From contig NW_006499617.1 of assembly GCF_000471905.2 (NCBI RefSeq), forward strand, positions 418,652-482,651: a stretch of 64,000 nt of DNA, given 5' to 3'. Within the stretch, counting starts at the first letter, position 1. Each line of letters opens with the position of its first letter. The notes under the pieces were generated by a model. That model ran no database searches, was not told the DNA's origin, and saw only the letters and a program-made list of their open reading frames with translations. A program made the translations under genes and the position numbers. Of the stretch, positions 1 through 11,390 are shown piece by piece. The DNA comes from Amborella trichopoda. Its lineage: Eukaryota; Streptophyta; Magnoliopsida; Amborellales; Amborellaceae.

Positions 1-457
1 ATCTAGATCATTGATCTAACATAGATATATAAGTGAACGATCAGCCCCACTAATGTGGATTTGGAAACAAAGTAAATAACCATTATGGATCTTATACTCT
101 ATTAAATATAAAAATATATATATGCAAAGAGATCATTTATTTTTAGTATAAAGATATCACAGTCACGCTTGTCCATCAGATATTAAATCGGGTGGCTGTA
201 AGTACGTGATTAATTAGATTTAAAGTTCAAAATAAAATTTTTCGAACTTCCTAACACTCCACAAAAGCCATTCTCATAAATGGAAATCAATGAATGAAGG
301 ACTAAAGAGGGAATCAAGCTTTTTGTGAAAATGAAACACCGTGCCATATTTCTTGAAACGTCTACCTCATATTTATTGAAACGCCTACCTTTTTTTCCAT
401 ATAGAAACCGATTCTCTTAATTTGAGTACTATACCCCACCTAGGTTTAATACATGAG
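1..457. other. AT-rich intergenic DNA with a small repeat fragment
   Basis: No coding signal is seen. The stretch around 125-250 resembles sequences near 10.68-10.88 kb and 35.14-35.35 kb (shared words such as CATTTATTTTT, then a GGTCACAATCA-like and a CCATTGGA-like word), so it is probably a decayed copy of that small repeat. The rest is plain AT-rich sequence. Confidence 0.5.
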
Positions 458-945
458 ATAGTGAGGCCAATCTAACCGGTAACCGCCCGGTTAGATCGGA
501 ACCGACCCCTTGCTGATTCTGGTTTCAGACGATTTTGGTGACCGGTTAGTATTTTAAAAATAAAAATTAAAAAGAAATGTATATAAAATCTCAAAAATAA
601 AAAATTTGACATATGATACAATTTTTTAAGATTTTTTATATTATGGTAAATATTATATTAAAAATTATTTTTAGCCATTAATACTCTCTTTTAAAATCTA
701 TTTTTTCCATTAATTTTCAACTTCATTTGAATGTGTTTTGTTTTAATCATTATTTGTATGCTTTTCTTATTTTAGTATATATATTTTTTTCATCTTTTTT
801 ATTTTTTTCAATAATTTTTTGGCCATCCGGAACTTGCCCAGTTAGAACGGTTGAATCGGCTCGTTTACTAGTTAGGCCGATTAAACCGCTTTTAGCCTTA
901 TGTTCGGTTAACTATTCCAGTTCAATTTTAAGAATGAAATGAACG
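458..945. repeat. Decayed hAT-like element fragment with ACCGGTT-rich ends
   Basis: Two GC-richer patches (about 460-550 and 825-945) with repeated CCGGTT/GGTTAG words flank an AT-rich core. This layout is common in plant non-autonomous hAT elements. I see no clean terminal inverted repeat or target duplication, so the limits are approximate and the family is an inference. Confidence 0.35.
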
Positions 946-1148
946 GTTACACATTATGTTCAGCATTCCTTTCTCTTTTGTGTTCTATTTTCCTTAAATG
1001 GCTCTAAAGTAGTGTTATTATTATCTAGGAAGCCATTTGAGGGTTATTTCTACAAAGATTATGGAGATTTCTTGAGTTAGAACCAATGGTCGAAAAAATG
1101 GCGGTTTGGATTGCGAATCATCTATATGGATTGGGAATTGATCTAGAC

Positions 1149-1913
1149 CATAGTTAGCAAATCAAGGATTATCAATAAATCGGCTCACCATGAAATCGAA
1201 AACTAATCGTTTTTATTTTAAAAAGTCAGATAAAAACATCGGGTAAAAAATATGGATCGGCAAAAACACTTAATATAAAGAGATCGTGATATATCGGCCT
1301 AGGCTCAAAAAATCGAAGTCAAAAAATCAGATATATTTAAAATAGTAGAAAATTTAAAACTCTAGACATATATATCACTCAGTATAGAAAAATTTAATAG
1401 TAGTGAGGAGTAATGCTTTCACTGTATATATATCACTCAGTATAAAAATGACCTCCTTATAAATATAAATTTCAAATATTCAATGTGATATATCTCTAAA
1501 TCATAAGTATAGGGTATGTGAATTAAATTTTCATCTTTCTAGAAAGAAATTGTCTACCCAATACTTGCTAACTATTGTCTACCCATTACCACCCGACAAA
1601 ACACGCACCATATCCATAGCAGATAATGAGAGAAAGTTTCAGAGAATAGAAATAAAAATAGAAATAGAAATTTCATAAAATGGGAAAAATATATTGAACT
1701 TTCCAAAAAATAAATAAATAAATCAGAGTGTATTAATAGGAAAGATTTTTTAAACGATTTTTTCAAATTTGAAAAAGTCATGCTTTAAACTTCTTCTTGA
1801 AAAGATCTTGTATTTTTACCGATCCATTGAAAAAGGCGCAGATTAAATCGTTTTTCAAAAAAATACGGCTTTTTTGAAGAAGTCGTGATTAAATTGGCGA
1901 CTTGCTAACTATG
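1149..1913. mobile_element. Non-autonomous hAT transposon with 8-bp target duplication
   Basis: The element starts CATAGTTAGCAAATC and ends GACTTGCTAACTATG, which are near-perfect inverted repeats. The 8-bp word ATCTAGAC lies directly on both sides (1141-1148 and 1914-1921). An 8-bp duplication is the hallmark of hAT superfamily insertion. The 765-bp interior is AT-rich and has no transposase reading frame, so it would need a transposase from elsewhere. It lies inside older sequence: the DNA just left (from about 1084) resembles the left end of the hAT element at 29157. Confidence 0.85.
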
Positions 1914-2140
1914 ATCTAGACCAGCTTGGTTTCTTGCCAGAATCAGGAATCTACCTAGCTCTCATGGACTTACATCCATTAGAAAATTGGACAAATCTAT
2001 TAGGGACCTGGTGATCCGGTCCAATTTCAACATAGCACAACATTTTATTATTGTTTCCTTTTTTAATTCGTAATTTCTTTTTGTATTTTTATAGCCTTGA
2101 GAATCGATCAAATTCACAAATTCACAACGATTTTTCCAAA

Positions 2141-2533
2141 GGAAAAAGTTTACATAAGAGTGAGGCTCTAAACAATCAAATGAAGGCGCACATCAAAAAT
2201 TCACTAGAAGAGGTTATTTCGATGGTAAAAACTTCTCATATCAATCATCTCAACCATATATAGACATGAGAAAAAAAAATAGATTTCAATTCTTAGAACT
2301 AGTGCCACTTGTAATGAATTTTCTGGACTGTTATTTTTCAATATTTTCAAGCGTTCATAGATCTATTTGATCTACCCTATTTTTGGAGTTTTAAATTTCT
2401 ATAATTAGAAATGAAAATATATTTTCAGTCCATCAAAAATATTTTTAGTAATAAAACAACATCTTTCGATAGAATTTGAAGGTACGTCTTACTTTGATAC
2501 TTTAGGGCCTCCACCTTATACAAAACCACATCC
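2141..2533. mobile_element. Mutator-like MITE, family A copy 1
   Basis: It begins with the family end GGAAAAAGTTTACATAAG, followed by GAGGCTCTAAACAATCAAAT, and ends with the inverted counterpart ...TATACAAAACCACATCC. The interior contains the family words ACATGAGAAAAAAA, TTTTCAAG...TTCATAGATCT and ATTTGAAGGT. It is about 390 bp with no coding capacity. No clean target duplication is visible. Confidence 0.65.
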
Positions 2534-2887
2534 TTTTTCAAATCGTTAGGAACTACGCTTTCATTAAAGGACAGGGTTTTGGTGAGTCAGCCGACGTCCA
2601 TCTTTAAGATCGATGTCAAAAAGTGTTACATCCACTAGACGGTGGAGAAAAGGAATTCATAAAAAAATATTCATATTTTCTATAAAAGACAATCTTCAAA
2701 CTTACATTATTGTTGTAGTTCAGATTATCAAAGTCTAAATTTTTTAATTGAAAAATTATCTTTGAGACATGTAGGGACTAAGGAGAGTGCAGGAGAATAG
2801 CTTGAGTTGGCCATTCATTGGACACTTTTCCCTCATCAAATTGGTATTATTGGATTGATTATGTCACTATTTGAGTCAATAATTTAT

Positions 2888-3297
2888 GGGTGCGGTTTAT
2901 ATAGAGCCGAGGCTCTAAACAATCAAATTTGAACTCACCTTCAACTAGTGTCAAGAAATATGGTTTTAATACGAAAAACATTTGTAATAGACTTAAAAAA
3001 ATATTTTTATATTAAATTTTAAAATTTAAAGTTTTTAAAATAGTGTAGATCAAGCAGATATATGAAAATTTAAAAATCTTAAAAATTGACTGTCAAAAAA
3101 TATATTACAAGATGCATTATTTTTAAAATTTGAAATCTATATTTTTTTCATGTTCATGCATCTTGATGTCAAGATCTTAATGTCATGATGATCAATTTGA
3201 TAATATTTAAACGTCAAAACAACCTCTTCCAGTAAAATTTTGGAAGTAACCTCTAATTTAATTGTTTAGGGCCTTTACTCTGTATAAACTTTTCCCC
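2888..3297. mobile_element. Mutator-like MITE, family A copy 2, with 9-bp target duplication
   Basis: It starts GGGTGCGGTTTATATAGAG and ends with the inverted form ...CTGTATAAACTTTTCCCC. The 9-bp word ATAATTTAT flanks it at 2879-2887 and 3298-3306. A 9-bp duplication with conserved inverted ends points to Mutator-like mobilisation. Its interior is in the opposite orientation to copy 1. Non-coding. Confidence 0.85.
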
Positions 3298-3494
3298 ATA
3301 ATTTATTGGCTCCCCATGAGTTGTTTGCAGGCTACCTTGTTTCTATGGAATTGTGCCACAAATTGACCAATTGTTGCTTAGCTAAAAGGAGGGCCATCAA
3401 TAAGACGGCATTGGGGTTCTCAAGTCAAATAAAAAATGGCACGTGAATCGAAGCGACACCATGTACACCTGCACTCATGTTTTCTTATTAATAA

Positions 3495-4463
3495 GGAAAA
3501 AGTTTGGATAAGGTAGGGTTACAACATTAGAATTAAAGATGCACTGTAAAAATCCGGTTGTTTTAATAATGAAAAGCATCAAATCGACATATAAGAATAT
3601 GAAAATAAAATTTTATTTTGAGTCTTAAAAATAGTGTATCGTACAACACATTATTTAGACAGTTCATTTTCAAGATTTTTCATATGTTTATAGATCTACT
3701 TGATTTTAACTATTTTTTGTTTAAAATTTTATAGGGAAAATTATATATATCCATTATACTTTGCATTATTACAGATGTACCAAATAGTTTCCGTTATTAC
3801 ATGTATGTCCGTTTTTTACTATTTATAACATAGTTTTTTTAAAAAGATGACTTTACCTTTTTTCCGATGTTGAACATCTGAAAATAAGCCAAAAGTGTAA
3901 CGTTCACATTCCCATTTTCGGGTGCTGAACATCCGAATTGAAGGGTTTTTCGAATGTTCAACATCCAAAAATAGCCCGAAAGTTAAACGTTCACATTCCC
4001 ATTTTTTACATTTCGCAGTCACATTTTCGAATGTTGAACATTCGAAATGTGATATTTTCTGATGTCCAACATCCAAAACCATTCATTCGAAAATGTCATA
4101 TTTTCGGATGTTCAACATCCGAAAAAGTAAAAAAAAAAAGGTATGTATGTAATTTTTGGATGTCCAAAAAGGGTATGTATGTAATTTTTGAATGTTCAAC
4201 ATCCGAAAAGAGCTAAAGTTGTCTTTTTTAAAAAATTACGTTATAAAAAGTAAAAAATAGACATACATGTAATAACAGAAACTATTTGGTACATCCGTAA
4301 TAACGTAAAATATAACGGATATGTATCTAATTTTCCCAATTTTATAATTAGATTTTAAGATAATCCTAAGAATTTTTTACACCAAAATTGCATGTTATGA
4401 TGAACTTTGTAGGTGCGCCGTAATTGGATTGTTTAAAGTTGCAACCTTATAGAAACCATACCC
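3495..4463. mobile_element. Mutator-like MITE, family A copy 3, split by another MITE
   Basis: The left part (3495-3733) starts GGAAAAAGTTTGGATAAGG. The right part (from about 4347 to 4463) ends ATAGAAACCATACCC. Together they match the interior and both ends of the family at 7.44 kb. The flanks TATTAATAA (3486-3494) and TAATAATAA (4464-4472) agree at 8 of 9 positions. The middle is occupied by the younger element 3734-4337, so family A was already resident when that element jumped. Confidence 0.75.
3734..4337. mobile_element. MITE with ~96-bp inverted ends and a palindrome array, inserted in another MITE
   Basis: Starts GGGAAAATTATATATATCC. The right end, read inverted, is GGGAAAATTAGATACATATCC. 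The inverted similarity continues for about 96 bp (3734-3829 against 4232-4337), including the word ATGTACCAAATAGTTTC. The 9-bp word AATTTTATA flanks it (3725-3733 and 4338-4346). The core holds about seven copies of an imperfect palindrome, typically TCGGATGTTCAACATCCGA, and CGTTCACATTCCCATTTT twice. No transposase is present. Confidence 0.88.
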
Positions 4464-4559
4464 TAATAATAATGCATGTGCCTTTAAGAACGGAAATAAG
4501 GCCCTCGACTTTAGCGAAAATAGAAATAAGCACCTTGAAATTACCCCGCATTTGTTAAG

Positions 4560-5090
4560 ACCAGTGATTAGAAAGACGGATCCATGACTCAAATTAGGCA
4601 ACATAAAAACAGGCATGGATCGACGAATCGATGGGTCCGAATGACTGATTTACTGTGCAGAAAAAATAGAGAACTGTCAAAAAATAGGTAGGGATCGGTG
4701 CATTGGTGTTTTTACTATGGCAAACTGTTGTTTCACTTAAGCAAATCACCCGCTCTCTTTCAGACCCGGACAATTTATATTTTGTTGATAGAATCGGCAT
4801 GGGGTGACCGGTTTCTCGTGTCGGACCAAGAGACCCACTTGTTTTTAAATCACTTGTTAAGATCATGCATGAATAGGGTTGCGTAGTCGGATTTTGAGTC
4901 CAATGTAGTGGATTAGGGATCCGGTCTACTGAACCAATCATTAGAAAATTATACAAATTAAAAAATAAAAAAAAAGTGGGGCTGGTTCTGACTGGTTCTC
5001 CGATATAACTTGTTCTGTCACGGTTCTTTCAAAGAACCGGCTAGAGCTGGCCGTGTCATGGGGGGAACCAACCGGTTCTCAATGTTTCGT
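4560..5090. repeat. Decayed hAT-like repeat, GGTTCT/CCGGTT-rich
   Basis: This patch is GC-richer than its surroundings and rich in ACCGGTT, GGTTCT and CCGATC-like words, as in the hAT-like elements at 6.93 kb and 29.16-30.79 kb. The short open frames across it are not supported by any recognisable protein similarity. Limits are approximate. Confidence 0.35.
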
Positions 5091-5289
5091 AGAAATCAGG
5101 TTGCTCCTGATAATTCCCGATCCAAATCAATATTTCCCTAGACCTTGGTTAAGACGTTTGGAAGAACATCCAGGAAATTTATCAACGTGGGAATTTTATG
5201 AAAGGTGTGATTTTATACAATGCTTAAAAATCAAGGCCGATTACCAAATACTACTCGATGTTGTAGTTCCAACGTTAAAAATCCCAGTG

Positions 5290-5560
5290 ATAGCTCGAAA
5301 CATTACTTTTTTTCACAATAAATTTAAAGCACTAAAAACGGTGTAGATTGAGCAGATGTATAAATGTTTAGAAATTTTTTGAAAATAAATGGTCTAGATA
5401 ATGTATTAAAAGATCCGCTTTGTTTAGGACTATAAATTGTTTTAATCTCTACAAGTCTCTAGATCAAAATGATCAATTGAAGGATTTTCCAACATCAAAA
5501 TAACCTTTTTAGATTTTTTATGTGTATCTTAATTTGGTTTTACAAGATCGATGGGTTATG
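5290..5560. mobile_element. Fragment of Mutator-like MITE family A
   Basis: Carries internal family words: a GTGTAGATTGAGCAGAT-like stretch, GATAATGTATTAAAAGAT, and the AAAATGATCAATTGAAGG segment that corresponds to GATCATCTCGACATC in other copies. The terminal inverted repeats are lost, so it is a truncated copy. Confidence 0.5.
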
Positions 5561-6612
5561 TACATTTTTTTTAGGAAAAGTATATTGTAATGTGGATGGC
5601 ACCCTCACAATAGTTTAGATTACGAGGGGAGAAACTGAATGACCACAATTACATATAACTTTTTAATCTTAAAACTTTTATGCAAACTTAGTATCAACAC
5701 CTCTCAATAAGTTGTACCTAAAAACAAATGCTAAAAATATACATGCGAGTCAGGGACACATGTATATTTTTAATGTAGATGTTAAGAAAAGGACGCCCAG
5801 AATAAATAGTGCCAAAAAAATTAAATAAACAAAATTTCAAAAACAAAATTTCTTTAGATCAACATAACCAGGTCATATATCTCTAAAAATTTGTGCCCAA
5901 AGTCTACCTTTAGGATGGACTTTTAGTCTAGGATACATATGCACATATGAGTCCTGGAACTCATAGAAACTATGTCCAAATATAATTTGTAAAAAAAAAA
6001 TTAACCAAAATACTTTTGAAATATTTATTAGTTGTTTGGTCAATTTATTTTTAAAATTATTTTTAGTTGTACTTAGTGGAGCACACACCTACAGCATTTT
6101 TTATACACCATTTGAGCATCCTGAACATTTTTTGCTAATCAAAATGCACCTCAATTATCAACTATTGTAAGTCATGATCATATGCCCGTTAGAAGAATTT
6201 TCGAAATTAAATCTTAATAGAGTCCAATCTATCACCCAATTTCGGACCCTAAAATATATGAGAATTTTCAAAATATTGAGAAAGCGACAAGTAGTTTATG
6301 TTGAGGTACCTACCCCTCCCAAAGAAGAAAAAACAAATTCTTGTGAATATTCAAAGCAAATTGTTCCGGCAGGTGTTTTTCGTTCTCATCACTCAGTCCA
6401 ATTTAAGAGATGCCTTATCCGGACCAGCTGCATCGGAATCAGATCCCTTGCAATCCTGTTGGACTCCAAATCCAAGAAGTGAATTTGACATAATATAATG
6501 GGCAACATTCTATATGTTTTTATGGGATTGGATAATTAGATGGTTTGGGGATGTGACACAAAGTTTGAATTTTTTTTTTTTTAGAAGTTTGAGTTTAGAC
6601 GATAACACACTC
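5561..6612. other. Intergenic DNA, no gene recognised
   Basis: AT-rich sequence. Short open frames near 6174-6498 overlap in two frames and show no recognisable domain, so I do not call a gene. Confidence 0.5.
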
Positions 6613-6708
6613 ATAACCACCTAATTTGAAATATGATAGAGAAGATAACCACCTAATTTGAAATATGATAGAGAAGATAACCACCTAATTTGAAATATGA
6701 TAGAGAAG
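6613..6708. repeat. Three tandem copies of a 32-bp repeat
   Basis: The unit begins ATAACCACCTAATTTGAAAT and continues with ATGATAGAGAAG. It is present three times without visible change (6613-6644, 6645-6676, 6677-6708), so the duplication is recent or conserved by slippage. Confidence 0.9.
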
Positions 6709-6931
6709 AGTTAGTGTGACCTCCTTGTATGAGTAAATAGCTTCTTTGTATACTTTTTCCATGTTTTATTAGCATGTTAGGGAACTTTGGAAATTTTCCA
6801 TCTAAATAATCTCTTATTCAAGCAATGGAATTTCTTGAGATGATTGAATGAGTTCTTTTTATCTTTTAAAGTGTTGAACATAGAAATGTACTCTCAATTT
6901 CAACATTTCAACCAGTTATGGGTTAATCCAA

Positions 6932-7178
6932 GTCTAAAAAAATACCGATTCAGATTGGGACTAGCGATCAGGATCAGAAACTGTCAGGGACCAGCCGGCC
7001 CATGCGACGGCCAATTCTGACCAGTTCTACCAGTTAGGTCCAACTTTATATATTTATTTCATTTCAAAATTTTATTTATTTGTTAATGATCGGTTTGGTA
7101 AAGCGGACCGCCGATCCTCCGAATGGATAAAAAATTAAAGATGCGGGATCCAGGTCAACGATCCTTTTTTAGAACCTT
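6932..7178. mobile_element. Short hAT-like element related to the 29.16-kb element
   Basis: The left end CAAGTCTAAAAAAATACCG and the inverted right end CAAGGTTCTAAAAAAGGATC resemble each other and the ends of the element at 29157-30789 (CAATGGTTTAAAAAATGG). The interior is GC-rich near both ends (CCAGCCGGCCC; GCGGACCGCCGATCC). No 8-bp flanking duplication is evident. Confidence 0.5.
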
Positions 7179-7440
7179 GACTTTCCCCACAAAAAAAAAA
7201 ATGCCAAAGAGCTAGATCGACCTTATCACCAAAATTAGAGAGAATGGAAGGAAACATCTATGAATATAAAAGAGCTTAAAATGATAAGGTCATTTTCGCA
7301 TAAAATCACTGGAATTTATTGTGAAAGCCAATTTGGTTGGATGGAGAGCTTTGCATACTTTTCAAAAGAAATAACTTTTCACACAGTGAAAAGCTTTGCA
7401 ACAAAATAGAGCCAACCTAAGAGGTTTGTATGAATAGAAA

Positions 7441-7848
7441 GAGAAAGTTTATATAAGGTTGCGACTTTAAAATGTAGATTTTAAAATGTTGAAATAAGGT
7501 GCACCTAAGAAGTCCATCGTAAAATGTTGTTTTGAAGTTGGAACACCTTCTAATTGGTCATCTCAACATCGAGATGCATGAATATAAAAAAAAAAAAAGA
7601 TTTTGAGTCTAAAAATAGTGAATCTTGCAACATATTATTTGGACCATTCATTTTCAAAATTTTTATGTGTTTATAGATATACTTGATTTGAACTATTTTT
7701 AAGGTTCAAAATTTCATAATTAAACATGAAAATGGATTATCGAGCAATTCTAAAAATTTTCGACACCAAAATTATATCCTATCATAAAATTTGGTAGTTC
7801 ACTTTACTTTAATTGTTTAAGTTTGCAATTTTATACACACCCCATCCT
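7441..7848. mobile_element. Mutator-like MITE, family A copy 5
   Basis: Starts GAGAAAGTTTATATAAGGTT and ends with the inverted form TTATACACACCCCATCC. The interior matches the split copy 3495-4463 closely (AAAAATAGTGAATCTTGCAA; TTTATAGATATACTTGATTT), so both belong to one subfamily. Non-coding. Confidence 0.65.
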
Positions 7849-7910
7849 TACTTTTAGAGGTTTTGATTCGAAGGTCAATGACATAATCCCAGTCATCTAT
7901 CAAAAATTTC

Positions 7911-8298
7911 GGGAAAAGTTTATATAAATGCTAGGTTCTAAACAATCAAATTGGGGTGCATCTCAAAAATTTCACTAGAAGATGTTGTTTTGCTGCCCAA
8001 ATATCATTTCGACCTCAAGATGTATGGACATGAGAAAAAAAAATAGATTTCAAGTTTTGAAAATAATGAATCTTATAATGCATTTTTTAACCGTGAATTT
8101 TCAAGATTTTCAAGTTTTCATAGATCTGGTTGATCTACACTGGTTTTGAATATTTAAATTTGATAATTAGAGATGAAAATATGTTTTAAAGCTATCACAA
8201 AGATTTTCAGTATTGAATCCACATTTCTCGACACTATTTGAAGGTGCACGTTTTTTTGTATTATTGTTTAGAACCCTGGCTCTTTACAAACCGCACCC
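7911..8298. mobile_element. Mutator-like MITE, family A copy 6
   Basis: Starts GGGAAAAGTTTATATAAATG, then GGTTCTAAACAATCAAATT, and ends TTGTTTAGAACCCTGGCTC then TTTACAAACCGCACCC. It has the full set of family interior words and lies only about 60 bp from copy 5. No clean target duplication is seen. Confidence 0.75.
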
Positions 8299-9947
8299 TT
8301 TACTAGTTCTAAGATAAACATTAACATTAAAAAGATATATGGCAGGAGGGCATGTAATGAACCCAAAGGCCCTAAAAAACTAGGGTCTAAGCTACAAAAT
8401 ATGGCCTGATGGCATGGCCTGAGCCATGTCTTCTTCAGTCTAGGTTCGGGTTGGACTATAGGGATCAGGAGCGTGGCCCATTGCCAGCCCAATATGCGAG
8501 CGCTAAATCAGTAAAATGCGTTGACTTATTCTTGATTCTAACTCAAATAAGAGATTTTATGCGAAAATAGAATACAAAATTAGTAAGGGCAATTTTGGAT
8601 TAGTCCCACTTAAGCCAAACAATATAAAAATCCCACGTTTATTCTGCATTCCAAACAGTTAGCGAGAGATATTAATGAAAAAAATATATTTTGGGTTCCA
8701 GTTTGGAACTTTGAATATGAATGGAAATTATGACATTTGATAAGATCATTTCACTGAAGCAACTTATCGATTTAAAATGCCCACAAATTTGTAGATCACC
8801 AGTAGAATCCTGAATAAATAGGAGTATTTTGAATGTTTAAAGTATTACCTTGAATGTTTAAAGTATAATATAAGCGATGTTAAATTACCAAAATGCCTTT
8901 AATTATTTTGGATTTTAAAACACAAACATTTTTGATTCGGAAATGTGAATAGTGGGAAGAATTTCGCATTTGGCTCAAGAATACTAATGACGTAAATAAC
9001 ATTGCTTGTTCGAACCTAGAAGAAGAAATTTCATTGAAAAATGTGTTTTGGGTTCTAGTTTGGAACATGAAACAAGTTGGAGTATTTACAACATTGGTAC
9101 TTAAGTGAGGCTAAATTACCAAAATACGACGATCTATTTAACTTTTCAATTTTATAATAAAAGCAGTTTTTGGGTATTATTTTACTAAAATAGTCAAAGG
9201 TAACGTAATGGAAATGATAAATTAGTAGATTTAGCCACATCAAAGATTTCGTGAAGGTGGTTTGACCATTTTATTGATATTCTAATGTCGTAACTTTTTT
9301 TATTTTATGGTGGGATTATGGGGTGAGGCTTTACTATTTTCCTGAAGTCTAGGCTTTATTTTTAACCACGTTCTTTACATATTCATTAACTTAAAAGTTT
9401 TTTCTCTTTTTGAAAAGAAATGGGAAGCATGGGTAATACCAGAATTTTTTATTCAATTTTAATTATATATCATGAAGTCCTATATTTTGGAGCTAGTTGT
9501 TTCGCTTTATAATAATGATTAAAAAAGAAAGTTAGTATAACGTTTTGACTTTATAAAAAGATTAAATCCATATATCAAATCTCCCTTAAAATTGGAATTT
9601 CAATATTGGAAAACTTTTAAATTGATCATCAAATTTAAAAATTACAAATTTATAAAAAAGGATTTTAAACCCTAAGTAATATATCTTATACTGTTTATTC
9701 TAAGTAGTAATAAATATGCTAGATCTACGTGGAGCTTCCAAATTTCTTACTCAAGGGAAAAAATAGATTTTAGGCTATGAAAAAATAGATTTTAGGCTAT
9801 CACATTTGTTTCCAATGCCTAAAATACATTTTTTCTCTTAGGTTTTTGATGTGCAGCGTTACTTTTTCCGCAAGCTCTAAGCCTTGTTACAAACCACATC
9901 CTTTATCCAATGGAGTTACCACAAGGCTCAGCGGTCATTTTGGAATT
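8299..9947. other. Intergenic DNA, no gene recognised
   Basis: AT-rich. A TTTTGGGTTCCAGTTTGGAA-like segment near 8690 recurs near 9048 as a diverged direct repeat. No protein-coding or RNA gene is recognised. Confidence 0.5.
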
Positions 9948-10384
9948 GGGAAAATTATGTTCGTATCATTTTATTTGACCGGTAGTACGTAATGGTCCTC
10001 CAATTTTTTATCTTTTCATGTTTGCCCCTATTCGATATTTTAAACATCAGCCCTATATTAAATTTATTTTTTTAATTTTATAACTACATTAAACCTTCAA
10101 AAACTGATGTCCAACATCAAACTGCTTTAAACATTTAAAAAATGAGGTGTAAATATGGTCTTAAACCTTCAAAAAATGAGGTCTAAAAATATTGGACCAC
10201 CTTAAACCTCTAAATGGGCAATTGATATTACCAATTGGTCTGATGACTAAAAAATCATACTAGGGGTAAATTTGTCAAAAAAATAAAATATTTCATGAGG
10301 GGTCGTCCTTTTGAATAATAAGAGCCTATTTTAAACCCTTTTCATTACAACGGTTTTAAAAATTGGTACGGATGTAAATTTCCC
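9948..10384. mobile_element. Second copy of the palindrome-carrying MITE family (family B)
   Basis: Starts GGGAAAATTATGTTCGTATC. The right end, read inverted, is GGGAAATTTACATCCGTACC. These ends resemble those of 3734-4337, and the interior holds one GATGTCCAACATC word near 10107, as in that element's palindromes. A short motif AAACCTTCAAAAA(C/A)TGA is repeated in its centre. The flanking 9-mers are only partly alike. Confidence 0.5.
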
Positions 10385-10679
10385 TTTAAGAATTTTAGGG
10401 ACGTATGTCTTTGGGACTTCCATAATTTTTTATGGGACAATAATAGGTGAGCACGTGTACTATGTTCCGCCATGAGCATATTATGTCACTCCCTTGCACA
10501 AATTGTTTAGAGAGATTGTTTAAGTCTAAAATTTAGGAAAACTACTAGATGATTATTTTTAAAAGAAAACAAAAAAAGAATTATAAGTTTTGTAATACTT
10601 AGATCTACTTCTTCAAAAATTGGATGGTCTCTATTCAGTCACAAGGCATTATTTTTCTTCTAGTACATAGAGAGTTTAT

Positions 10680-10880
10680 TTTAAAATTTTTTTTATGGGA
10701 TTGTATACTACAAAGCCATTTATTTTTGGTACAAGAAGGTCACAATCACTTTTGACCATTGGACGTAAAATCTCATGAATGAAAGTGTATCACAACATTC
10801 AAGAAATTTTACTTTGGAATTTGTGGTTAAACAACGACACATTCTCAGCCACATGATTTCAAATCTAACAATCAATTTGC
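10680..10880. repeat. Copy of a small dispersed repeat (family C)
   Basis: Shares a long run of words with 35.14-35.35 kb: CATTTATTTTTGGTACAA, GGTCACAATCA, TGACCATTGGA, CAACATTCAAGAAATTTTA and ATTTCAAATCTAA. At 35 kb the two ends are inverted relative to each other, so a MITE origin is likely. Confidence 0.5.
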
Positions 10881-10903
10881 CATTTAACCTAATTATATTG
10901 GAA

Positions 10904-11390
10904 TTTGTGGTTAAAATGAGTTTCTCTTATTGATTCTAGTTTGGTACTATATTTATTTGTGCCGTTGGCCATTTAACCTAATTATATTTTATTAATTAAA
11001 TATATAAATTTAATTTATTGTGTAAATCATAAATAAAGAAAATTATTATTTGGCTCGAGTAATTGTGGATGAGTAATTTGAACAATGATAATAGTATTCT
11101 CTAATTGTTGGGGTTTTATGATAGTTAATCATAGATCTTTGGATGCTGTCAAATTTTGAACACCCTTTTAAAATGTTTGGTAACAAAATGAATTTATTTT
11201 ATTGATTGTACTTTAGTATTATATTTATTTGTGTCATTTGCTATTTAACCTAATTTATTAAATTTGTAAATTTAATTTATTGTGTGATTCATGAATAAAG
11301 AAGAATATCATTAGGCTTGAGCAATTGTGGTTGAGTAATTTGAATAATGATAATAGTGTTTACTAATTGTTGTGTTTATTTTCATAACTA
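10904..11390. repeat. Diverged direct duplication of about 220 bp
   Basis: Segment 10904-11120 recurs at about 11170-11390 in the same order: TATTTATTTGTG, ATTTAACCTAAT, AATTTAATTTATTGTGT, GAGTAATTTGAA and AATGATAATAGT. The copies differ at many positions and by small indels, so the duplication is old. Confidence 0.7.

Noticed and set aside
3819-4216. Two opposite open frames with repeated FGCSTSE/DVQHPK-like motifs
   Set aside because: The motif repeats are translations of the palindrome array inside the MITE at 3734-4337, not a protein.
6174-6498. Overlapping open frames of 102 and 66 codons
   Set aside because: Two frames are open over the same DNA with no recognisable domain. I judge them chance frames.
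6613-6708. Possible CRISPR-like array from regular repeats
   Set aside because: Only three direct, contiguous 32-bp units with no spacers, in plant nuclear DNA. It is a simple tandem repeat.
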